Positions 1 to 7,324 of a DNA stretch of 64,000 nt are shown here, in pieces; position 1 is the stretch's first letter, and every line of letters starts with the position of its first letter. The stretch lies in assembly GCA_009837445.1 (NCBI GenBank), contig VXTM01000010.1, positions 1-64,000 on the forward strand, given 5' to 3'. Source of the stretch: Acidimicrobiaceae bacterium (GTDB taxonomy: Bacteria > Actinomycetota > Acidimicrobiia > Acidimicrobiales > Aldehydirespiratoraceae). The position numbers and the translations under genes were made by a program. The notes under the pieces were generated by a model that did no database searches, was not told the DNA's origin, and saw nothing but the letters and a program-made list of their open reading frames with translations.

Positions 1-110
1 CGCCCCCGACCCGCCACCGGCCCACGGACCATCGCCCCCACAAGCAGCCACCCAGGCCCGGCCGCTGTTCCCGGTGGACTAGCGGCGGCCGGTGAGTGTC
101 CGCAGGAGCG

Positions 111-884
111 TCAGACCGCGACTCTGCGGTAGAGCTGACGAGGCTCGCGGTCGAAATCGTTGACGGGATAGTGGAGTGTGAATCGGTTGTCCCAGAGCAC
201 CAGCTGGCCCGGGGACCACCGGACGCGGCAGGTGAACTCAGGCCGGGTGATGTGCGTCTCAAGGAACTCGAGTAGCGCCCTGCTCTCCTCGCTGGTCATG
301 CCGTCGAACCGGGTAACGAACATGTTGTTGACGTACAGCCCTTGGCGCCCCGACTTGGGATGGCGCCTGACCACGGGGTGCACGGCTGTGAGGTCGTGAT
401 GGTCCGGTCGACCCGGTCCGTCGTAGGAGTGGACCGCGCTCAGCCCGGCGAGCATCTCTTGCATCCCCGGGCTGAGCGCCTCGAACGCGGCGATCGAACT
501 CGCGAACAACGTGTCGCCGCCGATTGCTGGCACGGTTACGGCGTACAGGCCGGTGATCTTCCCGCAGGGGTCCTCGAACGTGGCGTCTGCATGCCATCCG
601 GAACCACCGAAGAGAGCGCCGTCAGGGTCCTTGCGCAGCTCGAGAACGGAGGGAAGTCCGGCAGCGTGCACGACCCCCTGATCCTCATGATGGATGTGCG
701 CCGGTCCGAACGCGTCCATGAACGCATCGAGCGAGTGGGGGTCCATCCCTTGTCCCGGCAGGACGACGACGAGATGGTCCGCCAGCGCGCTCTGTATGAG
801 CTCGATCTCGCTGAGTGGCGCGGGGTCGGCTCGACTACCGAGGATCGCGCCTATCTGCGTGGAGAGGGGAGTGACCTCAACCAT
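111..884 (-). CDS. TauD/TfdA-family Fe(II)/2-oxoglutarate dioxygenase
   Basis: A 257-residue protein of the length expected for TauD-type dioxygenases, which couple 2-oxoglutarate decarboxylation to hydroxylation of a small substrate. The HxD iron-binding motif is visible as H98-A-D100 and the distal histidine as H238 in LWDNRFTLHYP. The 2-oxoglutarate-binding arginine is R249 or R253 near the C-terminus. ATG at 884. It is the last gene of a minus-strand run (dehydrogenase, FAD oxidoreductase, amidase, dioxygenase) and starts 14 bp after the amidase stop, so it is probably co-transcribed. The substrate cannot be told from sequence; taurine is only one of many for this family. Confidence 0.88.
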   Translation of the reverse strand: MVEVTPLSTQIGAILGSRADPAPLSEIELIQSALADHLVVVLPGQGMDPHSLDAFMDAFGPAHIHHEDQGVVHAAGLPSVLELRKDPDGALFGGSGWHADATFEDPCGKITGLYAVTVPAIGGDTLFASSIAAFEALSPGMQEMLAGLSAVHSYDGPGRPDHHDLTAVHPVVRRHPKSGRQGLYVNNMFVTRFDGMTSEESRALLEFLETHITRPEFTCRVRWSPGQLVLWDNRFTLHYPVNDFDREPRQLYRRVAV

Positions 885-898
885 TGCGAGCGGCCGGG

Positions 899-2314
899 CT
901 AGGCGGGCGGGGCCACGTCGACGACCGCGGGGCCGATGCCGAGGACCTTCTCGATGTGGCTAGCCAGCGAGAAGAGTCTCGACTCCCCGTGGGGACGTCC
1001 GATCAGTTGGATCCCGACCGGGAGGCCGGTCTCGGATCGGCCGCAGGGGATCGTGATGACCGGAAGGGTGGTGGCGGTCACCGCGGCCGCGATCGTTAGC
1101 CAGCGGTAGTACTCGCTTGCCGGGAGCCCGTCGCCGTAACCGACGTAGCGCTCCTCGATCGGGAATGGCAGCACGGTGGCAGCCGGGCAGATCAGCAAGT
1201 CGTAGTCGCTCATGAAGTCGGCAGCCAGCTCGAAGACGCGTGCCTGCGCCGCAATCGAAGCCCGGACCGCGTCGCCGTCGACCGCGAGTCCCCGCTCGAC
1301 GTTCCACACCACCTCGGGCTTGAGAACATCGCGCGCCTTGGGGAGCCCGTCGCCCAGCAGGGCAGCGAACAACAGGGCCCTCGGGACGTCGAAGGCCACC
1401 TCGGCATCGGCGAGGTCGGGGTGGTCGGCCACGACCGCGATGCCGTCGCGCTCGAGGGCTTCCATCGCCCGGCTGCACACTTCCGCGACCTCGAAGGCCG
1501 TATCGGTGACGCCGAGATCGACGCTGAACGCAACCCGCTGCGGTGACTGCGGCGAGGCTGCGGCGTCGCGGAACGACTGCTGTGGCGGGGGCTTGCCGAG
1601 CCCGGCACGGGGACTCTCTCCCACCATGGCGTCGGCGAACAGGGCCAGGTCGGCGATGTCGCGGGCCATCGGCCCCTGCTGGGAGTGCACCTGGAACGGC
1701 ATCAGGGTCGGCCCGGTGGCGATCCGTCCCGGCGAGGGCCGCAGGCTGGTGACCCCGCAGAAGCTCGCGGGGGTGCGCAGCGAACCGGCCAGATCCGACC
1801 CCTGGGCCAGCCAGGCCATGCCGCTGGCCAGCGCAGCGGCCGCGCCACCCGAGGATCCACCGGGTGTGAGGCGTAGATCGTGGGGGTTTCGGGTGGGCCC
1901 GAAGACGTCGTTGAAGGTGTTGCCGCCTGCGCCGAACTCGGGTGTGTTCGACATCGCGTAGACCAGCGCGCCCTGAGACTCGACCGTCTCGACGATGATG
2001 TCGGATCGCTCGGGGACGAAGTCTTGCATGAGCCGCGATCCGAACGTTGTCCGCACGCCAGCAACAGGCGTGAGGTCCTTGATGGGAACAGGCAGGCCGG
2101 CGAGCAGGCCTCGCTCGGAGGGCGGGACCGACATGAGCCGGTCGGCGTGGCGGCGGGCCCGGTCGAAGCAGCGGGTCGGCAACGCGTTGAGCAGGTGGTC
2201 GACGGCCTCGATACGGGCCTGCACCGCGTCGAGGGCGTCGTGGGGGCTGACATCACCCGCAGCCAGGCCGGCGACCACGTCCCGTGCGCTCAGCCTGATC
2301 AGGTCGTCGATCAC
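899..2314 (-). CDS. Amidase signature family hydrolase
   Basis: A 471-residue amidase-signature enzyme, which hydrolyses a carboxamide to acid and amine. The Ser-cisSer-Lys triad can be assigned: K79 in PVPIKDL, cis-Ser S154 in GGSSGG, and nucleophile S178 in GSDLAGSLRTP. The family Gly/Ser-rich signature spans about residues 148-190. GTG start at 2314, 14 bp after the stop of the FAD oxidoreductase. The operon context (two oxidoreductases and a dioxygenase) suggests degradation of an amide or N-substituted compound. A GatA role is unlikely because no gatB or gatC is adjacent. Confidence 0.88.
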   Translation of the reverse strand: MIDDLIRLSARDVVAGLAAGDVSPHDALDAVQARIEAVDHLLNALPTRCFDRARRHADRLMSVPPSERGLLAGLPVPIKDLTPVAGVRTTFGSRLMQDFVPERSDIIVETVESQGALVYAMSNTPEFGAGGNTFNDVFGPTRNPHDLRLTPGGSSGGAAAALASGMAWLAQGSDLAGSLRTPASFCGVTSLRPSPGRIATGPTLMPFQVHSQQGPMARDIADLALFADAMVGESPRAGLGKPPPQQSFRDAAASPQSPQRVAFSVDLGVTDTAFEVAEVCSRAMEALERDGIAVVADHPDLADAEVAFDVPRALLFAALLGDGLPKARDVLKPEVVWNVERGLAVDGDAVRASIAAQARVFELAADFMSDYDLLICPAATVLPFPIEERYVGYGDGLPASEYYRWLTIAAAVTATTLPVITIPCGRSETGLPVGIQLIGRPHGESRLFSLASHIEKVLGIGPAVVDVAPPA

Positions 2315-2328
2315 GGGATGGCCGCCTG

Positions 2329-3687
2329 TCAGCCGTGGACTGACATCGAGGAGTTGGGGTTGACCTCGCGGTTGCGGCTGAACGTGCTCATGTCGATCGG
2401 CAGGCCCGTGTAGCGGCCCTCCACGACCAGCGGGTCGGCGTCGTGGTCGTGGCCGCCGTCAACCGCCTCGATCAACTCGGCCATGCAGTGTCCGGCCACG
2501 CCGGCGTTCTTGAACTGGTTGCCGCTGGTGCCGATGGCCACGTAGAAGCCGTCGAGGTCGGTGCGGTCATAGATGGGGATCCAGTCGTCGCTCACGTCGT
2601 AGAGGTCGACCACGCCCTTACGCTCGTGGGGCACGCCCAGCGACGGCAGCCGCCGGTTGAGTCGCAGGACCTGCGCCTCCCATTGGTCGGTACTGAGCCG
2701 CTGGTCGTATTCGTCGGGATCCACCCAGTCCTGGGGGTCGCAGCGGGGGTCGGTGCTGCCCACCAGGATGTGGTTGCCGGTCTCGGGCCGAAAGTAGATG
2801 CCGTTGTCGTCGTCGGCGATGTTGAAGCCGTCCCGCTCGTAGTCGAAGGCGGCCGGCCCCGGGGCGTGGTGGACCTCGTGGCGCAGGGCCCGGGTCTTGA
2901 TGTTCATCGACTCGTACACGCCGGCCATCCGGTTGATGAGGTACGAGTGGGGTCCGGCCACGTTCACCACCACCGGCGCGGCCACGGCCGTGTCGCCGTC
3001 GAGGGTCACGCCGGTCACCCGGCCGCCGGCCTGGCCGATGGCGGTCACCGCGGTGGCGAAGCGGAACTCGGCGCCGGCCGCCTCCGCGGCCCGCTGCAGG
3101 TTGTGGGTCGTGAGCTGGGGGTCGCTCACATAGCCGGCTTCAGGGGTGAACACCGCTCCGGGCAGCTGTTCGGTCGGGTCGGCCCAGAAGTCGGGGTCGT
3201 CGGGCCGCTTGGGCGGGCCGAACACTCCTGCGTCGAGGATCGGCATCCGCTCAACCAGCTCCTCGGTGGACCACTCCTCGTAGGCCACGCCGATGGCGTC
3301 GAAGTGGGGCAGCACCTTCAGGTAGTGGCCGCCGGGATCCTTCAGGACGGCCATGCCGCACTGCTTGTACTCGATGAGGCCCGACTCGTCGGAGGCTTCG
3401 AGGTACGCGGGCCAGTCGAGCCAGTACTGCAGGCCCTCGTAGGCCATGGCCACACCGGTGTAGGTCGAGTACGTGAACCGCACGATGGCGCACGAGTTGA
3501 CGGTCGAGCCGAAGCCCGCCGCGGGCAGCTTGTCCACGCACAGCACCCGCCGGCCCCGCCGTCCGAGTTCGAACGCGGTGGCCGCGCCGATCACGCCCGC
3601 GCCGATCACCACCGCGTCGAAGCTGCTGGCAGGGCTGCCGCGGCTGTCCGCGGCGTTTCGGCGGTCAGATGCCACGCCGGCGCTCAT
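2329..3687 (-). CDS. FAD-dependent oxidoreductase (DAO/sarcosine-oxidase-like)
   Basis: A 452-residue flavoprotein. The dinucleotide-binding Rossmann motif VIGAGVIGAATAFELG lies near residues 27-42, followed by an acidic end of beta-2 (VDK). The C-terminal part carries GTSGNQFKNAGVAG, a typical FAD-contact segment of the DAO family. Members oxidise amines such as sarcosine, dimethylglycine or D-amino acids. The ATG at 3687 lies inside the end of the upstream dehydrogenase gene (23 bp overlap), implying translational coupling. The pairing with an amidase suggests an N-alkyl amino acid substrate, which is inference. Confidence 0.85.
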   Translation of the reverse strand: MSAGVASDRRNAADSRGSPASSFDAVVIGAGVIGAATAFELGRRGRRVLCVDKLPAAGFGSTVNSCAIVRFTYSTYTGVAMAYEGLQYWLDWPAYLEASDESGLIEYKQCGMAVLKDPGGHYLKVLPHFDAIGVAYEEWSTEELVERMPILDAGVFGPPKRPDDPDFWADPTEQLPGAVFTPEAGYVSDPQLTTHNLQRAAEAAGAEFRFATAVTAIGQAGGRVTGVTLDGDTAVAAPVVVNVAGPHSYLINRMAGVYESMNIKTRALRHEVHHAPGPAAFDYERDGFNIADDDNGIYFRPETGNHILVGSTDPRCDPQDWVDPDEYDQRLSTDQWEAQVLRLNRRLPSLGVPHERKGVVDLYDVSDDWIPIYDRTDLDGFYVAIGTSGNQFKNAGVAGHCMAELIEAVDGGHDHDADPLVVEGRYTGLPIDMSTFSRNREVNPNSSMSVHG

Positions 3688-4849
3688 CCCTCATGTCGAA
3701 CGCGATTTTGACCGCGCCACGGCGTCCCGCCTCCGCAGCGTGGCCCAGGGCGTCCACGTAGCGGTCGAGCGGGTACAGCGCCGACACCAACCGGTCGAAC
3801 GCGACCTTGCCGGCGAGTTCGGTGGCCAGCTCGAAGCTGGTGGTGAGGCGGCCGTCGGCGCGGACCTCGGTGCCGTAGGCATAGCAGCCCACCAGCTCAA
3901 CCTCCCGGTGCCACAGGCCGGTCAGCTCGACCGTGACCGTGGCCGGCATCCCCAGCACCACGACCCGGCCTCGGGGCCGGCACAGCGACAGCGCCTCCGC
4001 CAGCGAGGCCGACGATCCGACGGCGTCGATCACGACATCGGCGCCGCCCGAGAGGTGGTCGCCGACCATGAACGACCTGGTGGCCCGGCGCACGGCCCGC
4101 TTCAGTTCGCCGGGTTCGACGGCCGCGTCGGCGCCGAACTCCAGCGCCAGCGCCCGCTGGGAGGAGTAGCGGGCTCCCACCATGATCGACGCCGGCTCGG
4201 TGAGGCCCCGCAGGGCGGCCACTGCCACCAAGCCCATGGTCCCGGCTCCGACCACGGCCACGGTGTCGCCCGGCCGGGCGCCGGATCGCAGGGCCGCGTG
4301 CACGCCACCCGCCACCGGCTCGATCATCACGGCCAGCTCGTCGCTCATCCAGTCGGGGACTTCGTGAAGCTGCGAGGGGTGGGCCACCAGCTCGGTCGAC
4401 CAGCCTCCGCCGGTGGACTTGCAGAATCCGGTCTGAAGCCCCGGCAGGAGGTGACCGCTCATCAGGTGCCGGTAGTCGTCGCCGTCGCCGGGTGCGGCTC
4501 CCGGGTAGGGAAGGTCGAAGCCGCGGGCCTCGTGCCCGAGCACGGGCTCGACGATCACCCGGCGGCCGTCGGCGGTGTCGGCCACGATCTCGTGGCCGGG
4601 CACGAACGGGAACGACACGTAGTCCTCGAAGTAGCGGGCCGAGCGGCCGTCGATGGTGGCCAGGTCCGAGCCGCAGATGCCCGTGAGCCTCGGGTAGACC
4701 CGCAGCCAGTCCTCTCCGGGCAGGTCGGGCGGGTCATCGTTGATCAGCTTGAGCGGTCCCCACCTCGCTCCCGCGCCGGGCCGGAGCCGTGACGCCAGCG
4801 CCGCGGCCACGTAGCGGGCCTCCTGGCGCGAGAAGCGCAACGCCTTCAC
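3665..4849 (-). CDS. Zinc-dependent alcohol dehydrogenase-like (MDR) protein
   Basis: A 394-residue medium-chain dehydrogenase. Catalytic zinc ligands are visible as C59 (GICGSD), H86-E87 (PGHE) and E177 (MIEPVAGG). The NAD(P) Rossmann motif is VGAGTMGLVAV near residue 200. The cysteine-rich structural-zinc lobe (normally four closely spaced Cys just after GHE) is absent: the stretch between residues 88 and 142 has no Cys at all. First gene of the minus-strand operon; GTG start at 4849, divergent from the LLM gene. Likely oxidises an alcohol or polyol; substrate unknown. Confidence 0.85.
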   Translation of the reverse strand: MKALRFSRQEARYVAAALASRLRPGAGARWGPLKLINDDPPDLPGEDWLRVYPRLTGICGSDLATIDGRSARYFEDYVSFPFVPGHEIVADTADGRRVIVEPVLGHEARGFDLPYPGAAPGDGDDYRHLMSGHLLPGLQTGFCKSTGGGWSTELVAHPSQLHEVPDWMSDELAVMIEPVAGGVHAALRSGARPGDTVAVVGAGTMGLVAVAALRGLTEPASIMVGARYSSQRALALEFGADAAVEPGELKRAVRRATRSFMVGDHLSGGADVVIDAVGSSASLAEALSLCRPRGRVVVLGMPATVTVELTGLWHREVELVGCYAYGTEVRADGRLTTSFELATELAGKVAFDRLVSALYPLDRYVDALGHAAEAGRRGAVKIAFDMRDERRRGI

Positions 4850-4870
4850 AATGACGGATCGTATCGAGAT

Positions 4871-4931
4871 TAGGGTTCACGGCCATGATGACTGCCGGGA
4901 TGGGCAGAGCGACGATCGGAGTCGGCGCGCC
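4871..4931 (+). promoter_or_regulatory. Putative -10 element (TAGGGT) and leader of the LLM gene
   Basis: TAGGGT at 4871-4876 matches the TANNNT -10 elements seen before other genes here (15355, 28806, 48832). It would start transcription near 4883 and leave a leader of about 49 nt before GTG 4932. No convincing -35 was found. This assignment supports the shorter start for the LLM gene and leaves room for a divergent promoter serving the minus-strand operon that begins at 4849. Confidence 0.35.
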
Positions 4932-5990
4932 GTGAAGCTGGGGCTCGGCCTGGACCTGTACCGGGGCGCGTCTCTGGAGGTGCCCGTGGCCTCGGTGCAG
5001 CTCGCGGAGCAGCTCGGATACCACAGCGTCTGGACGGCGGAGGCCTACGGGGCCGACGCATTGTCGCCCCTGGCCTTCCTGGCCGCACACACCCGCCGGA
5101 TCAAGCTCGCCACCGGTGTCGTGCAGGTCGACGCCCGCAGCCCGGCAGCCACCGCCATGCACGCCATGACCATCGACGCGCTGGCCGGGGGCGGGCGAAC
5201 CATCATCGGTCTGGGCGTGTCGGGGCCCCAAGTGGTGGAGGGCTGGCACGGCGCGGCCTGGGGCAAGCCGACGGCCAAACTGCGCGACTACACCGCGATC
5301 ATGCGCAAGGTGCTGGCCCGCGACGCGCCCGTCACCCACGACGGCGACGCCCTCCGGCTGCCCTACGACGGTCCTGGCGCGCTGGGCCAGGGCAAGCCGC
5401 TGCGGTCGATCCTGCATCCCTCGCCCGGCATCGAGATATGGATCGCAGCCGGTGGGGCCCGCAACGTAGCTCTGGCCGCGGAGGTGGCCGACGGCTGGCT
5501 GCCGATGGGCTACGGACCCGACGGAGCCGAGACCTACCGGGAGCCTCTGGAGCGGGGTTTGGCCCGCCGCCGCGGAGGTCTCCGACCCGACCCCGAGGCT
5601 TTCGGGTCGCTCTCGGTCGAGATCACCGACGACGTCCAGGCCGCCCTCGACGCCCGCAAGCCGCTGGTGGCCATGTACGTCGGCGGCATGGGAAGCGACA
5701 CCCACAACTTCCACGCCGAGGCCATGGCCCGGCGCGGGTGGCCGGAGGCCTCCGCCCGGATCGTGGAGCTGTGGCGGGCCGGCCGCCGGGACGAGGCCGT
5801 CGCCGCCGTTCCCGACGACTACATCGACTTCCAGTCGCTGGTCGGCCCGGCCCGGCGCATCCGGGCCCGGTGGCCCGAGGCGATACCCGCCGGCCTGACC
5901 GGTGCGATAATCCGGAGCCGAGACGACGAGGGCCTGAGGTTGGCCGCCGAGCTGGCCGGCACCCGCGACATCACGGGAGCGAACCCATGA
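4932..5990 (+). CDS. LLM class (F420-dependent-type) oxidoreductase
   Basis: A luciferase-like TIM-barrel oxidoreductase of 352 residues from GTG 4932. Similarity to the family begins at once (KLGLGLDLYRG) and continues through WTAEAYGADALSPLAFLA, IKLATGVVQ and ALAGGGRTIIGLGVSGP, the standard LLM strand order. An in-frame ATG at 4851 exists, but the extra 27 residues are low-complexity and would abut the divergent gene, so the GTG is preferred. Many actinobacterial members use F420; the cofactor here is inferred from lineage. Its stop overlaps the crotonase start as ATGA, so the two are coupled. Confidence 0.85.
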   Translation: MKLGLGLDLYRGASLEVPVASVQLAEQLGYHSVWTAEAYGADALSPLAFLAAHTRRIKLATGVVQVDARSPAATAMHAMTIDALAGGGRTIIGLGVSGPQVVEGWHGAAWGKPTAKLRDYTAIMRKVLARDAPVTHDGDALRLPYDGPGALGQGKPLRSILHPSPGIEIWIAAGGARNVALAAEVADGWLPMGYGPDGAETYREPLERGLARRRGGLRPDPEAFGSLSVEITDDVQAALDARKPLVAMYVGGMGSDTHNFHAEAMARRGWPEASARIVELWRAGRRDEAVAAVPDDYIDFQSLVGPARRIRARWPEAIPAGLTGAIIRSRDDEGLRLAAELAGTRDITGANP

Positions 5991-6790
5991 CCGGCGAGCA
6001 GCTGATCCTCATCGACGAGCCGGCCGAGCACGTCCGCCGTATCACGCTCAACCGTCCCCACAAGCGCAACGCCATCTCCACGCCGATGCGGGCCGCGCTG
6101 TTCGACGCCCTGCACCGCTTCGACGACGATCCCGACATCAGGGTCACCATCGTGCGGGGCGCGGGCCCCTGCTTCTCGTCGGGCTACGACCTGTCGGGCG
6201 GGCTCATGGACGATCCGCCCTACCCGTCCGCGCCCGGCGACGGCCAGTGGACCCGCCAGGCCAGCGACGGCTGGTTCTCCATCTGGGACCTGGCCAAGCC
6301 GGTCATCGCCCAGGTGCACGGGTACGCCTACGCCGGAGGCACCGAGCTGGCCGCGGCCTGCGACTTGGTGTACGTGGCCGACGACGCCCGGATCGGCTAT
6401 CCGGTCGTGCGGGTGGCTTCGCCGCCGGACTGGCAGTACCACACGCCGCTGATGGGAATGCGCCACGCCATGGAGGCCATGCTCACCGGCGACTCCGTCA
6501 CCGGCGCCGAGGCGGTCCGGATGGGATGGGCCAACCGGGCCTACCCGCCCGATGACTTGGAGGAGGCCGTGCTTGCCGTGGCGGAGCGCATCGCCGGTGT
6601 GGCCACCGACCTGGCCCAGATCAACAAGCGCATGGTGCATCGGGCCTTCGACGTGCTCGGTGGGCGGGCCGCGATCCGGTCAGGGCAGGAATTCCAGGCC
6701 CTCGCCGCTCACCAGGCGTCGGTGCGGGCCGCCATGGCCGAACTGCTGGGCTCGGTCAAGAAGGCCATCGGCGACACCCCGCCGACCTAA
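5987..6790 (+). CDS. Enoyl-CoA hydratase/isomerase (crotonase) family protein
   Basis: A 267-residue crotonase-fold protein starting at ATG 5987, overlapping the LLM stop by 4 nt. The two oxyanion-hole segments are recognisable: CFSSGYDLSG and GYAYAGGTELAAACD. The glutamate equivalent to hydratase Glu144 is present (GTEL). The second catalytic glutamate (Glu164 position, normally FGxPE) is replaced by valine in IGYPVVRV, so simple enoyl-CoA hydration is doubtful and another crotonase reaction (isomerisation, hydrolysis, retro-Claisen) is possible. Confidence 0.85.
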   Translation: MTGEQLILIDEPAEHVRRITLNRPHKRNAISTPMRAALFDALHRFDDDPDIRVTIVRGAGPCFSSGYDLSGGLMDDPPYPSAPGDGQWTRQASDGWFSIWDLAKPVIAQVHGYAYAGGTELAAACDLVYVADDARIGYPVVRVASPPDWQYHTPLMGMRHAMEAMLTGDSVTGAEAVRMGWANRAYPPDDLEEAVLAVAERIAGVATDLAQINKRMVHRAFDVLGGRAAIRSGQEFQALAAHQASVRAAMAELLGSVKKAIGDTPPT

Positions 6791-6906
6791 CGGGCGAGTC
6801 GAGCGCCCATCCGGGCCGACGGCCCGTAGCGGCTGCTAGGGCGCAGGCGAAGGGCAGCGCTGTAGTAGATTTTCAAATCTTTTCATATAGTTCTCCTCTC
6901 TTTGGG

Positions 6907-6997
6907 TTGTTGTTGTCGCATCAGGCTGCCATAGTGCTGTGACAAATACACGAAACAGCACAATACATCTTGTGTTGCTACCTAAAGGAGGATGTCA
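6907..6997 (+). promoter_or_regulatory. Promoter, leader hairpin and ribosome-binding site of the WXG100 operon
   Basis: This is an AT-rich island in a GC-rich background. TTGTTG at 6907-6912 and CATAGT at 6930-6935 are 17 bp apart and form a plausible -35/-10 pair. Just downstream, GTGCTGT (6934-6940) and ACAGCAC (6955-6961) are perfect inverted arms around a 14-nt loop, either an operator or a leader hairpin. A near-perfect Shine-Dalgarno AAAGGAGG at 6984-6991 lies 6 nt before ATG 6998. It touches the other ATG at 6992, so it decides the start. Confidence 0.45.
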
Positions 6998-7273
6998 ATG
7001 GCTGGTGACATGCTGGTGATGTCGAAGTCGCAGATGGAGCAGCTCGCGGTGATCTTCGCCCGGCAGAAGGAGACGGCGGAGGGGGTGATCAGCGCCATCG
7101 GTGCCGGTATCGATGGCACCACCTGGCAGGGAGCGAGAGCCGAACGGTTCCGCCAGCTGTGGGAGACGGAGTTCCGCCCCAATCTGCGGGCGCTGTGCGA
7201 CGCGCTGGGCGAGCACTCGGCGTTCATCACCGCTGAACTCCAGGCGGGCGTCAGCGCTCTCGACACCGTTTAA
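6998..7273 (+). CDS. WXG100 family (ESAT-6-like) protein
   Basis: A 91-residue, all-helical small protein with the hallmark W43-Q-G45 turn between two predicted amphipathic helices, close to the usual 95-100 residues of WXG100 proteins. These are secreted as helical-hairpin dimers by type VII systems. There is no signal peptide. The next gene, 51 bp downstream, is an FHA/FtsK-SpoIIIE ATPase of the EccC/EssC type, which recognises such substrates, so this is the likely cargo or a structural partner. The C-terminal YxxxD/E export tail of mycobacterial EsxB-type proteins is not evident. Confidence 0.88.
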   Translation: MAGDMLVMSKSQMEQLAVIFARQKETAEGVISAIGAGIDGTTWQGARAERFRQLWETEFRPNLRALCDALGEHSAFITAELQAGVSALDTV

Positions 7274-7324
7274 GCGCCGCCGGCCGGCCCCGGCCGCCGG
7301 AACCACGCGAGAAACGCACGGCCG

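Noticed and set aside
899-2314. GatA subunit of tRNA amidotransferase
   Set aside because: No gatB/gatC nearby, and the operon is catabolic.
2443-3711. Plus-strand open frame of 422 codons over the FAD oxidoreductase
   Set aside because: Valine/glycine/histidine-rich antisense shadow of a gene with clear flavoprotein motifs.
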